This document shows, in pieces, positions 1 through 7,374 of a stretch of 64,000 bases of DNA (its first letter is position 1; the number at the start of each line of letters is the position of its first letter). This DNA is from Gemmatimonas sp. UBA7669 (lineage in GTDB: Bacteria > Gemmatimonadota > Gemmatimonadetes > Gemmatimonadales > Gemmatimonadaceae): the NCBI RefSeq assembly GCF_002483225.1, contig NZ_DLHL01000015.1, positions 1-64,000 on the forward strand. Direction: 5' to 3'. The notes under the pieces are model-generated. The model was not told the origin of the DNA, made no database searches, and saw only the letters and a list, made by a program, of their open reading frames with translations. The position numbers and the translations under genes are program-made.

Positions 1-20
1 ACCGGTTTTTCAGCACCCTG

Positions 21-431
21 TTAGAGCGAGAGTTCGATCCCGTGGTACACGGCGCGACGATTCGGCTCGTCCAATCCTGAGCGAAGGTCCAGCAGATTCA
101 CCGACACGGTGCTGTTGCCGTCGGGCCGACATCCGAAAACCGACGCGGCGGCTTCGACCATCAGCCGTTCTCCCGTCGACCAATCCGCCCGCGCGAGCAG
201 CCGTGGAAAATCAATACCGCCGCCGTTCGGGAGGTACGGGACTACCCAATGATCCCCGCGGCGCTGAAAGACCGGTGAGCGGGTCAGGAGGAAAAGTGCT
301 GCGCGATATTGCGGGCCGCGCGCGGCGGCCACCTGCAGTGGCGTCATCGTGTACTCCAGCGAGCGTGGTTGCTGCCACACGGCGAATCCGTCCGGCAAGA
401 TCACGGTATGGGTGGCGCAGCACCGGGCCAA
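21..431 (-). CDS. Hypothetical protein downstream of the integrase
   Basis: A frame of about 136 codons lies just after the integrase stop on the same strand. I do not recognise the family. There is no clear signal peptide or membrane segment. The C-terminal half has protein-like composition, with a patch reading GERLMVEAAASVFG. The first codon of the frame is TTG at 431; a GTG at 404 and an internal ATG are alternatives, and none has a good ribosome-binding site, so the start is uncertain. Its position suggests cargo of the mobile element carried by the adjacent integrase, which is an inference from location only. Confidence 0.45.
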   Translation of the reverse strand: MARCCATHTVILPDGFAVWQQPRSLEYTMTPLQVAAARGPQYRAALFLLTRSPVFQRRGDHWVVPYLPNGGGIDFPRLLARADWSTGERLMVEAAASVFGCRPDGNSTVSVNLLDLRSGLDEPNRRAVYHGIELSL

Positions 432-473
432 CCTACGCGGTTACGCCGTGCGAGCAGCAGCTACCAGGCGCCG

Positions 474-1970
474 TTAAGTCCGACTCGCAGACTGCTCATG
501 CGCCGCAATCGCGGACGCCAGCTCCGGATGCTTGGCGACCAAGAGGCGAAGCAGCTGCAACGCGCGCGTTCCATCGGTCAGCATCACCGCAGTGAGCGGA
601 TCTGCGCATCGCGTGGCCTCCATGGCCGCCCGGCGAGCTCCGGCTTCTGCCATCGTGCCCGACTGATATTTGGTGTAGCGATAGGTGACATCACGATCCT
701 TATGACCCAGCGCCTGACGAACATCTTCGATCGATGCCCCAGCGCGGATCCAGCCGACTGCCGCGTCGTGCCGGAAGTCATGAATGCGATGCCCGCGAAC
801 GTTTGGCCGCGCCGTGAGGCCTGTGCGCACGCTGTTCCATGCCTTCGAGAACGTGGACTTCTTGAGCAGCGGTTGCTCGTCTCCCCACGCCGGAGCGGAG
901 GCATCGGTACGCCATCCACGTGCTTCGGCGATCTTTTTCCACTCCAGCATCGCGAGCGTCAGTGGCGGCGGCGACGTGAGCCGGCGCTTGTGGTTTGGTC
1001 CCAGCTCCGAGTGGCCTTCAAGAAGGACGACAGGCTCGACTTCCAACAGCAGCCACTGATCCCACTTCATACGCAGCATTTCCGAAAGACGGGCCCCCGT
1101 CCAATAGAGCACGATGAGCATGTACTTGAACATCACCCAGTCGCGCTGGGTCAGCGCAGGGCTGTGCGGCGTCGGCCGCATGGCTTGCTCGTCACAGTAA
1201 GCGAGGCACGCCTCGAAGTCGCCCGGCTCCAACAGGTGCTCGTTCGAGTCGCCTTCGTTCTCGATGACACTGTCGGGCTCATTCAGCCCAACGAACCACT
1301 TGGCGTAACGTCGCATTCCGAATGCACGCAGCGCCCCAAGGGCGCGGAGGTCGCGATTCACCGTCGAACCGGACACGACCTTGTCTTGCCGCTGAACATG
1401 TCCAAGCTTCGGCGCCTTCGCGGGATCGCGCCGCGCCGCGCCGTACTGCGTCAGCTTGTGTTCATCCCAGAGGATGTCGGCGGGCTGTAGCTTGCCGGCG
1501 TCCTCATCGCCGTCACCGAGAAAGCGTGCGTAGCAAACGTACGAGTGGAGATAGCGCGCGACCGTGTCATCGCTGAGCCGCCTACTCTTCTTACGCGGAT
1601 TGTTCCGATTCGTCGTGCGGCGCTCCTCGCCGAAAGTCGCTACGAGGTCACCGAATGTCAGGGGCCCCACGCCGTCTGCCCTTGGCAGCGCCCGGGTCGG
1701 GAGTCCCAGCCCTTTCACCGTCAGGCTGTGGACGTGCTTGAGGTTCTCGCCGACCAAGGCGGCCAATCGTTCGATCGTGATGTCACCGTGCTTGAGGGCC
1801 ATCGCGAGATCGAGCCGGCGCCCCGCGATGATCTCATCGTGCAAGAGTGCATGCAGGACCTGCGCCTCCTCGGGCGTGGTCGCCGCGGTGCGAAGTGCCA
1901 ATCGCGGCCATGCCTTGGTGCGCGGATTGCACGTGATATAGTAGGCGCCGTCGCGTTCGTAACATCCCAT
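474..1970 (-). CDS. Tyrosine recombinase / phage-type integrase
   Basis: A 498-residue site-specific recombinase that should catalyse integration and excision of a mobile element. The catalytic set is complete: Arg294 in TGARLSE, a possible Lys328, His397 and Arg400 in HDFRHD, His423 in LGHKD, and the nucleophile Tyr432 in RYTKY. The N-terminal 270 residues hold the arm- and core-binding regions. The frame opens further upstream, but the ATG at 1970 is chosen because family-like sequence begins there (MGCYERDGAYY), a GGGGGG stretch lies just upstream, and an earlier start would overlap the preceding gene. It sits about 780 bp from a truncated tRNA-Ser, which is the likely attachment site. It is longer than many phage integrases, more like genomic-island integrases. 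Confidence 0.93.
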   Translation of the reverse strand: MGCYERDGAYYITCNPRTKAWPRLALRTAATTPEEAQVLHALLHDEIIAGRRLDLAMALKHGDITIERLAALVGENLKHVHSLTVKGLGLPTRALPRADGVGPLTFGDLVATFGEERRTTNRNNPRKKSRRLSDDTVARYLHSYVCYARFLGDGDEDAGKLQPADILWDEHKLTQYGAARRDPAKAPKLGHVQRQDKVVSGSTVNRDLRALGALRAFGMRRYAKWFVGLNEPDSVIENEGDSNEHLLEPGDFEACLAYCDEQAMRPTPHSPALTQRDWVMFKYMLIVLYWTGARLSEMLRMKWDQWLLLEVEPVVLLEGHSELGPNHKRRLTSPPPLTLAMLEWKKIAEARGWRTDASAPAWGDEQPLLKKSTFSKAWNSVRTGLTARPNVRGHRIHDFRHDAAVGWIRAGASIEDVRQALGHKDRDVTYRYTKYQSGTMAEAGARRAAMEATRCADPLTAVMLTDGTRALQLLRLLVAKHPELASAIAAHEQSASRT

Positions 1971-1972
1971 GC

Positions 1973-2416
1973 TTATCGCCCCCCGACCGACAGAGGGGCA
2001 GCAGCAGCGCAGTCTGTCCCAACGACCGGCCCCCGCATGGCGTGGCCGAGGGCGCTCCGGTCCCAGAGTGGCCGTCCGAACGGTGAGCGCCCGGCCTTCC
2101 ATCCATAGACGATCTTCCTCTTCGCGGAAAAGCTTGGGTCGGATGGAAGCACACCGAAGACCTCCGTCACGAGGTCGTCCGCGGTGGCCACTCCGCCGCG
2201 CTCGATGAGCTGGGGGCCGATCATGGACCAGCCGGCGGCCACGCCCAAAGACGTCGATGGCTTTGCAGGATCGGCGGCGACGCGTGCAGCGCACGCTTCA
2301 CGCCCGGTTGCCGTCGCGGACTTGCTCGGCGCCGCATCCAGGATGGGATGATGGCGACGCCGCTTGGAACGGCTTGCCGGGCGAGAAATGGACGGGATCT
2401 GATGAACTGACGACAT
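1973..2416 (-). CDS. Small protein upstream of integrase, possible DNA-binding partner
   Basis: A 147-codon frame on the same strand ends two bases before the integrase start, so the two are probably co-transcribed. The start at 2416 follows a GAGGA-type site. The N-terminal third is basic and Ser/Arg rich. The C-terminal part, around KIVYGWKAGRSPFGRPLWDR, faintly resembles the helix-turn-helix and wing of excisionase/AlpA-type proteins, where a Trp or Lys-rich helix precedes an Arg-Pro wing. That resemblance is weak and by eye only. An alternative is an unrelated hypothetical protein. The location directly upstream of an integrase is typical for recombination directionality factors. Confidence 0.45.
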   Translation of the reverse strand: MSSVHQIPSISRPASRSKRRRHHPILDAAPSKSATATGREACAARVAADPAKPSTSLGVAAGWSMIGPQLIERGGVATADDLVTEVFGVLPSDPSFSAKRKIVYGWKAGRSPFGRPLWDRSALGHAMRGPVVGTDCAAAAPLSVGGR

Positions 2417-2577
2417 GGGAAACGTCCTCAAGTAGGCAGGTGTGGCCCACTCTAGCTGCCGTGCCGAATGCAGCGGATTTCTCCCACTCACCCCATTTGC
2501 CCCCGGCCGCCGCCGCGAAACGAGCCCGCGGGAACCGGGCGCGAAGGGGGATTCCCGTTGCGCATTCGTTGCGCAGA

Positions 2578-2606
2578 ACCGCGGAAATCGACGAAACCGC
2601 AGAAAT
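2578..2606. repeat. Direct repeat ACCGCNGAAAT, possible recombinase arm site
   Basis: Two copies of ACCGC(G/A)GAAAT start 18 bp apart, at 2578 and 2596. They lie between the tRNA remnant and the integrase operon, where arm-type or directionality-factor sites are often found. The function is inferred from position. Confidence 0.25.
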
Positions 2607-2691
2607 TCTGAGAGTACCGGAAGTGACCGCCCGCGGCGCCGTCCAACGCCCTATCCTGTTTCCTGGCAATCATTTGCGAGCACCGCACACG

Positions 2692-2730
2692 AAAAAGCCC
2701 CGCGCGCAGGAGCATGTCCTGAGGCGGGGC
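2692..2730 (-). terminator. Rho-independent terminator after the tRNA remnant
   Basis: On the minus strand GCCCCGC pairs with GCGGGGC (7 bp, all matched) around a 20-base loop and is followed by TTTTT. It lies about 20 bases after the truncated tRNA, so it may be the original terminator of that tRNA transcript. Confidence 0.7.
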
Positions 2731-2748
2731 CAACGCGGGTGAACCGTA

Positions 2749-2787
2749 TTTCGAGACCGGTGCCTTCAACCACTCGGCCACCTGTCC
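2749..2787 (-). pseudogene. 5' half of a tRNA-Ser(CGA) gene, 3' half missing
   Basis: Reading leftwards from 2787, the sequence has an acceptor half GGACAGG, a D-arm of serine-tRNA type (GCCGAGTGGTTGAAGGC), the anticodon-stem start CCGGT and the loop CTCGAAA with anticodon CGA. From there the match ends. The 3' anticodon stem reads TACGG instead of ACCGG, there is no GGTTCRA T-arm, and no CCTGTCC acceptor partner follows before the terminator. The break at the anticodon loop next to an integrase fits a tRNA-targeted attachment site; an internal deletion is the alternative. Confidence 0.7.
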
Positions 2788-2997
2788 AACGTGGCGCGGT
2801 GCAACACGGTCAAGCATTGCGGTGCGCCCTCCACAGCGTGGAACAACCGCCGCAGAGCCTCAATAGCTAATCGACTGAGCAGTAGGGATCAAGGGCCGGT
2901 ATCTCCCGGCGGGGCTGACTGGCGTTCACCTCGGGTCTGCGGGGTGGGACCCGGCGCCAGGGTGGCCGCCACGAGGTCCGGGGAGCAGTTTGCGCGC

Positions 2998-3996
2998 ATG
3001 AGCACACCCTCCTCCCCCGCCCTACCCCCGGGCGTACGACGCGTTCTGGTGGCCGGCAACGGCGGCCCCGCCATTGCCGCTCGCATCCGCGCCGCCCGGC
3101 CAGACCTCGAGGTCCGCGATGGGACTCCTGCTAACGTGACGGCCGAAGACATGACCTGGGCCGACGCCTTAGTGGCGTTTCGTGTGCCGCCGGTCTGCCG
3201 GCCGTCAGGCACTTCTGGAAGCGTGCAGGCGCAGTTGGGCAGCGTACGCTGGGTGCAAAGCACCGGCGCCGGGGTGGACCCCTGGCTGGAGCCCGGCTTG
3301 CTGCCGGACAACGTGCTGCTCACGCGCTCGTCGGAATCGTTCGGGCCCATGATCGCCGAGTGGGTGGTCTCGCGCATTTTTGCCATTCAGCTTCAGCTGC
3401 TGCCGCTGGCCGATGCGCAGCGCTGTGGGCAGTGGGCGCCGCGCGACATTCCGCGAGTAGCCGGCACGCACGCGGTGCTGCTGGGCACGGGTGACATTGG
3501 CCGCGCGGTGGCGACGCTACTTAGCGGTCTTGGGGTGCGCGTGAGCGGGGTGTCGCGCAGTGGACACTCGGGCCACCCGGCGTTCAGCGCCATGCACCGC
3601 GTGGAAGCGCTGGCCGAGGTGGTGCACGATGCGGACTGGCTGGTGGTGAGCACGCCCGATACGCCGGCCACGCGTGGCCTCGTGTCCCGCGAGGTACTGA
3701 GCCGCTGCCGCGGCGCGGTGCTGCTCAATGCCGGCCGCGGCGCGGTGGTGGAGGAGACGGCCATTCCCGAAGCGCTCAACGCAGGCTGGCTGCGCGGCGC
3801 GGCGCTGGATGTGTTCGTCGAGGAGCCGCTGCCGGCGTCGTCGCCGCTGTGGAGCGATACGCGGGTGCTGGTGTCGCCGCACATCTCGGGGCTGACAACG
3901 GCGGAGGGCGCGGCGGGGGCGTTTTTGGAGAACCTGGCGGCGATTGAGCGTGGGCAGGTGCCGACGTGGGCGGTGGACAAGGAGCGGGGCTACTAG
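2998..3996 (+). CDS. D-2-hydroxyacid dehydrogenase family protein
   Basis: A 332-residue NAD(P)-dependent oxidoreductase of the D-isomer 2-hydroxyacid dehydrogenase family, similar in layout to glyoxylate/hydroxypyruvate reductase A types. The Rossmann motif GTGDIG lies near residue 162. The catalytic Arg is in LLNAGRGAV, the Glu in FVEEPL, and the His in SPHISG. The preferred 2-oxo acid cannot be read from sequence. The ATG at 2998 is used because the family start follows it and a GGGGAG lies upstream; the longer frame would run across the tRNA remnant. Its stop codon is followed at once by a copy of the GATAGCC repeat. Confidence 0.9.
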   Translation: MSTPSSPALPPGVRRVLVAGNGGPAIAARIRAARPDLEVRDGTPANVTAEDMTWADALVAFRVPPVCRPSGTSGSVQAQLGSVRWVQSTGAGVDPWLEPGLLPDNVLLTRSSESFGPMIAEWVVSRIFAIQLQLLPLADAQRCGQWAPRDIPRVAGTHAVLLGTGDIGRAVATLLSGLGVRVSGVSRSGHSGHPAFSAMHRVEALAEVVHDADWLVVSTPDTPATRGLVSREVLSRCRGAVLLNAGRGAVVEETAIPEALNAGWLRGAALDVFVEEPLPASSPLWSDTRVLVSPHISGLTTAEGAAGAFLENLAAIERGQVPTWAVDKERGY

Positions 3997-4078
3997 GAAC
4001 AGCAAACTGCGATAGCCGGGCGGCGAGACGGCAAACTGCGATAGCCGTGCCTCGGAAGCCGTGCTACGGAAGCCGTAG
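3997..4078. repeat. GATAGCC-family intergenic repeat, copy A
   Basis: Immediately after the dehydrogenase stop, GCAAACTGCGATAGCC appears at about 4002-4017 and again at 4032-4046. It is followed by two CGGAAGCCGT units (4053 and 4067), the second of which sits in a small CTACGG/CCGTAG hairpin. Closely related sequence occurs at 55055-55195 and inside recO at 14857-14940, so this is a dispersed family. Confidence 0.75.
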
Positions 4079-4125
4079 GGCAGCAGCCTCACTGCGAACT
4101 GCGGTTGAGGCGTGAGCAGTGCCCG

Positions 4126-4797
4126 TTACGGCCACCGCTCCTTGGCGCCCGTGACCGGATCCACGGCCTCATACCAGCTCACGGTTGCGGCAAGGTTGTC
4201 GGTAAAGATCACTACGTTGGAACCCACGTACCCGGCCGATTTTGCAGCTGCCGAGGTGTAAAGAAATCCAGTGAGCCCAAGCTAGTTGCCAATTTCACCG
4301 AGGCACTGCGGAAGTTCGTACCCCGCAAAACGTCCAGTCGCCGGATCGACGCGAGAAAGGTCGAACTCTTCGGTCAATTCCTTCTCGGAAACTCGCAGGG
4401 CCTGCAACAGGGCCACGTTCCTCAGATCCACGAGTTTTTCAAGGCACGCTTCGACAGGAAGCGTAAGGCGTGCCGCCGTTGGCGGACCAACTGTTCCTGA
4501 CCTTACAGCGGTCCCACCGAATACCTCCGCGAATACGGTAGACTGACTATCGGACAGATAGAATGCCGGAAATCGATTGAGTCCGTTGAACCTGTTGTGA
4601 GTGTATTTGTAGCCAATTGGAGCGAGGAGCTTGGGAAGCGACCCACCGTCCCGACGCAAACGCACCGCAGGTATGTCCCGCGTCCATAGCTGCTGACTTC
4701 GAACGCGCTGGGCCGACGCCAGGATATCCCGCCACTGCGAAACACGGTCGCCGAACGTGGGATACAGCGTCGCATACTCGCGTGTGCTGATCGCCAT
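4126..4797 (-). pseudogene. RES-domain toxin, frame interrupted by in-frame TAG
   Basis: A RES-family toxin; characterised members degrade NAD+ by phosphorolysis or hydrolysis. The core around RFNGLNRFPAFYLSD and STVFAEV carries the conserved Arg, aromatic and Glu positions. The frame stops at a TAG at 4284-4282 (codon 172). Reading on in the same frame gives GFLYTS, a spacer and GSNVVIF, the expected RES C-terminus with its conserved Ser, ending at TAA 4128-4126. The full length would be 223 residues, normal for the family; the open part is only 171. The ATG overlaps the antitoxin stop by one base (TAATG). It is either an inactivated toxin, a sequencing error, or subject to amber readthrough. 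Confidence 0.85.
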
Positions 4798-5624
4798 TAT
4801 CCCACGTCACCCATCCACAATCCTGCCGCCCACTGCTCCACGGCCGCCGCACGTCCTGGCTCACAGAGCGCTGCCACCGGGGTGAGTCCGCCAAGCTGAC
4901 GCTGAGGTGTCTGGAGCCACGCTGCTATAGCACGCTGGTCATCATTGTAGATCTGCGCGAGCATCGCCAACACATTGCCAAATGGTGCAAGCGCGGACTG
5001 GAGAGCCTCGGCGTGCGGCGTCTTGTGCACCGTGCTGTATTTCGCGCCAAGAGACTGTGCGAGTGTCTTGAGGGGCACGCCAAGTGCCTTGGCGATCCTG
5101 GATGCGTCCCAACGTCCAGACTCAGCGTGACGAAGATGCACGGCGGGAAGTTCGAAAGCATCGGCCACATGTGCGGCTGACGAGGCATGTGGCGGAAGCT
5201 CTCCGACGAGTCGTAGCAGGTACGATTCCAGAATTGTGGAGAGACGAAGATCTTCTGGGCCAAGAAACGCGTCGACGCCCGCCGTGATGGCCGCGGCATG
5301 CGCCTGCTCATAGCGTTCACGACTCGTTGCTCCGGCGGTGAGGATCACGCGAGGCGCATAGCTCTGCGCGGATTCGCGAACCGACCGCAACCGCAGCATC
5401 GCGCTCTTGAAACGATGGGCGAGTCGGATGGAATCGCTGGTATCTACGTCAGATACCATGGCCTCCCAGTCCGCCACGACAATACCAACAGGTTCGCGCC
5501 CAGCACGCGCAACGGCGTCGTCCCAGCTCCCCGATTCAATCGGACGAAGCTGCAACTCCTCGACAGCCTGATTGACCACGTGGCGGGTCTTGCGATTGGG
5601 CTCGAGCACCAGAACGTCAGCCAC
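4797..5624 (-). CDS. Xre/MbcA/ParS-type antitoxin with receiver-like N-terminus
   Basis: A 275-residue protein from the GTG at 5624, which has AGCGAGG just upstream. Residues 165-275 match the antitoxin partner of RES toxins: a helix-turn-helix-like segment (RIAKALGVPLKTLAQ) and a toxin-binding DUF2384 end (AAWLQTPQRQLGGLTPVAAL). Residues 3-140 look like a CheY-type receiver fold: VLVLEPN as strand 1, Asp52 after the IVVAD strand, Thr96 in VILTAGAT, and LGP at 121-123 where the usual Lys-Pro would be. The Lys is Gly, and the first acidic pair is reduced to Glu8, so phosphotransfer is doubtful. It should neutralise the RES toxin and bind its own promoter. Confidence 0.8.
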   Translation of the reverse strand: MADVLVLEPNRKTRHVVNQAVEELQLRPIESGSWDDAVARAGREPVGIVVADWEAMVSDVDTSDSIRLAHRFKSAMLRLRSVRESAQSYAPRVILTAGATSRERYEQAHAAAITAGVDAFLGPEDLRLSTILESYLLRLVGELPPHASSAAHVADAFELPAVHLRHAESGRWDASRIAKALGVPLKTLAQSLGAKYSTVHKTPHAEALQSALAPFGNVLAMLAQIYNDDQRAIAAWLQTPQRQLGGLTPVAALCEPGRAAAVEQWAAGLWMGDVG

Positions 5625-5639
5625 GACACCTCGCTTGAA

Positions 5640-5679
5640 AATATACCAAGAATATACCCAATATCCACATATGATGCAA
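5640..5679 (-). promoter_or_regulatory. Antitoxin promoter with GGTATATT repeats
   Basis: On the minus strand, TTGCAT (5679-5674) and TATATT (5656-5651) are separated by exactly 17 bases, a good sigma70-type promoter. The -10 lies in one of two GGTATATT direct repeats (5658-5651 and 5647-5640) spaced 11 bp, about one helical turn. They are suitable as antitoxin binding sites that would block the promoter. The leader to the GTG start is only about 20 bases. Confidence 0.65.
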
Positions 5680-5764
5680 CGCCCGATGAAACGGAGAGGG
5701 CGGAGGTCCCTCATGGCTGTATCGCAAAACAAACAAATACAACACGTTACAGCACACGACTGGG

Positions 5765-5806
5765 AGTATGATACACGTGAAGTATATACCTCACGTGTAT
5801 CATACT
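5765..5806. promoter_or_regulatory. Perfect 16-bp inverted repeat with GTATATAC centre
   Basis: AGTATGATACACGTGA at 5765-5780 is exactly mirrored by TCACGTGTATCATACT at 5791-5806. The 10-base centre itself contains the palindrome GTATATAC and shares TATACC with the repeats at the antitoxin promoter. It could be an upstream operator of the toxin-antitoxin operon, or a hairpin ending the TPR lipoprotein transcript; it has no T-run. Confidence 0.7.
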
Positions 5807-5843
5807 TTCCGGACGGGCCCGGGCTGCTTGAGGCGAGGTCCTG

Positions 5844-6806
5844 CTACTTCATCCGCGCCAAGTCCGCCTCGGCCGCGATGGACCCGAACGCACCCCACTG
5901 CCCGGCCTGCACGATGCGCTGCATGAGCGACTTGGCCTCGGCCTCCTGTCCATTGCCCAGCATGTAGGCCGCCACGCCGTACGCCGAGGACACGTCCTGC
6001 ACCGACAGCTCGCCGGTGGTGTTGGCGGGCAGCACGGAGTCGATGGGCAGCAGGCCCTTGTACATCTGCACCAGCTTGTGGTAGTTGGTGTTCTCGATGA
6101 TCTGCATGTTGGCCGAAATGCCATCGAGCGACTTGATGGCGTCTTCCACACGACCGGCGCGGCGCAGGCTGTGATACAGCCAGTGGGTCATGGACACGCG
6201 GCGATCGTCGTTGCTGGCCACATCCAGCTCGGCCTGCGCCACACGCGCGGCGTCGGCGTAGTTGCCCTTGAGGTAGTGCGCGAGCGCGAGGTGATAGCGC
6301 ACGTTGCTCTGCAGGGTGCCAATGGGCTGGTTGAGCGCATTGGGCTGGCCGTCGGGCTCCACTTCATCGGGCTTGCCCGCGGTGAGCTGCTCGGCACGCT
6401 CGAAGTCGGCAATGGCCTTGTCGAACTCACGCACCGACAGGTAGCGATGCCCACGATGCCGCAGCAGCCAGTGGTTGTCGGGCGCGAGGGTGAGGCCATG
6501 GGTGTACACGGCAATGGCCTCCTGCAAACGCCCCAGATAGCCCAGACGACGTCCGTACCAGATGAGCGAGTCGATGTTGGCCGGCGCGCGTGTGTAGGCC
6601 TGCTGCGCGGTGTCGAGCTGCGCCAGATAGCGGCTGCGCGCGGCGTCGGACAGCGGGAAGTTGCGCAGGGTGTCGCCCAGCAGCGACACGCCCTGATACG
6701 GGGCCTCAGGCGGAATGAGCGCAGCCGGGGCATCGGCCGGGGCGCTGCAGGCAACAGTCAGCGCGACAAGGCCGGCAACGGGCAGCAGACGGGACCACGT
6801 GGTCAT
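5844..6806 (-). CDS. TPR-repeat lipoprotein
   Basis: A 320-residue exported lipoprotein. It starts with a hydrophobic signal segment ending in LTVAC, giving a lipidated Cys at residue 20. Helical tetratricopeptide-type repeats follow across residues 60-310, for example IWYGRRLGYLGRLQEAIAVY and LAHYLKGNYADAARVAQAEL. Such repeats mediate protein-protein contacts, and the partner is not known. The leader contains a GGGGGAG/CTCCCCC hairpin at 6825-6847, and no clear ribosome-binding site is visible before the ATG. It stands alone between two toxin-antitoxin loci. Confidence 0.85.
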   Translation of the reverse strand: MTTWSRLLPVAGLVALTVACSAPADAPAALIPPEAPYQGVSLLGDTLRNFPLSDAARSRYLAQLDTAQQAYTRAPANIDSLIWYGRRLGYLGRLQEAIAVYTHGLTLAPDNHWLLRHRGHRYLSVREFDKAIADFERAEQLTAGKPDEVEPDGQPNALNQPIGTLQSNVRYHLALAHYLKGNYADAARVAQAELDVASNDDRRVSMTHWLYHSLRRAGRVEDAIKSLDGISANMQIIENTNYHKLVQMYKGLLPIDSVLPANTTGELSVQDVSSAYGVAAYMLGNGQEAEAKSLMQRIVQAGQWGAFGSIAAEADLARMK

Positions 6807-6926
6807 GGCAACGGGGTGGGAGTGGGGGGAGGGTGTGTGTCTCCCCCAATCTCCCGTTGGGGCCGAGGTCCCGCCAGCGATCGCCGCGCTCGTATGGCCG
6901 AAGGCGCGCCCCTGATCGGCTGGACC

Positions 6927-6972
6927 TTGCGGCTCGCTCAGGAGTGCCGTACAGTACCTTATACAGTACCTT
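6927..6972 (+). promoter_or_regulatory. Promoter and direct-repeat operator of RelE-type TA operon
   Basis: TTGCGG (6927-6932) and TACAGT (6950-6955) are 17 bases apart. The sequence TACAGTACCTT is repeated exactly at 6950-6960 and 6962-6972, 12 bp apart, so the first copy covers the proposed -10. This arrangement suits autorepression by the antitoxin or the toxin-antitoxin complex. Confidence 0.55.
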
Positions 6973-7005
6973 TAGCAGTCCATCATACGATATCCGGAGC
7001 GGCAT

Positions 7006-7374
7006 ATGTTCGTCATCAAGCAGGCGGGAATCGGCATGGCCACCATGAGTGATCTCAAGACTCAGGCCAAGCAGACGCTGGCTGCCGCTCAGGACGCCCG
7101 CATATACGTGCTCAACGACGGCAAGCCAGTTGCAGGGATCGTGAGCCTGGAAATCATGAGTCTCGTGGAAGATCTCCTCGAGGATCAGGCGCTGGCAAAG
7201 GTGGCGCAGGAGCGCATGACTGCCGTCGAGTCTGGCAGCGAGGCACTGCTCGACGAAGACGACTTCTTCGCGCAAGCTGATGCAATGTTGGCTGCTGGCT
7301 CCGCCATAGCTACGCCGAAGAAGGGCGCGCGGTCAGCCACAGGCAGCGCACGCACACGCAAGACACGGCGGTGA
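7006..7374 (+). CDS. Type II antitoxin (Phd/RelB-like)
   Basis: A 122-residue protein whose N-terminal part (LKTQAKQTLAAAQDARIYVLNDGKPVAGIVSLEIM, residues 14 to 48) resembles the Phd/YefM DNA-binding fold, where a GKPVA turn precedes a helix. The middle is acidic and the tail basic. It should bind and neutralise the RelE-type toxin and repress the operon. The ATG at 7006 is chosen because GGAG stands six bases upstream; ATGs at 7036 and 7045 would give shorter forms. Its TGA overlaps the GTG of the toxin gene (GTGA), a typical translational coupling. Confidence 0.75.
   Translation: MFVIKQAGIGMATMSDLKTQAKQTLAAAQDARIYVLNDGKPVAGIVSLEIMSLVEDLLEDQALAKVAQERMTAVESGSEALLDEDDFFAQADAMLAAGSAIATPKKGARSATGSARTRKTRR

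Larger units (their letters stand above)
2417..2997. other. Intergenic stretch holding tRNA remnant and likely att region
   Basis: No convincing protein gene is visible in these 581 bases. From left to right it holds short direct repeats at 2578-2606, a rho-independent terminator reading leftwards at 2692-2730, the 5' half of a tRNA-Ser(CGA) reading leftwards at 2749-2787, and then the upstream region of the dehydrogenase gene. Confidence 0.6.

Noticed and set aside
2791..2997. Longer N-terminus for the D-2-hydroxyacid dehydrogenase
   Set aside because: The upstream in-frame extension runs toward the tRNA remnant and has no family sequence.
5714..5967. Short plus-strand frame starting MAVSQNKQIQ upstream of the antitoxin
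   Set aside because: It runs through the palindrome and into the TPR gene antisense; no family match and no need for it.
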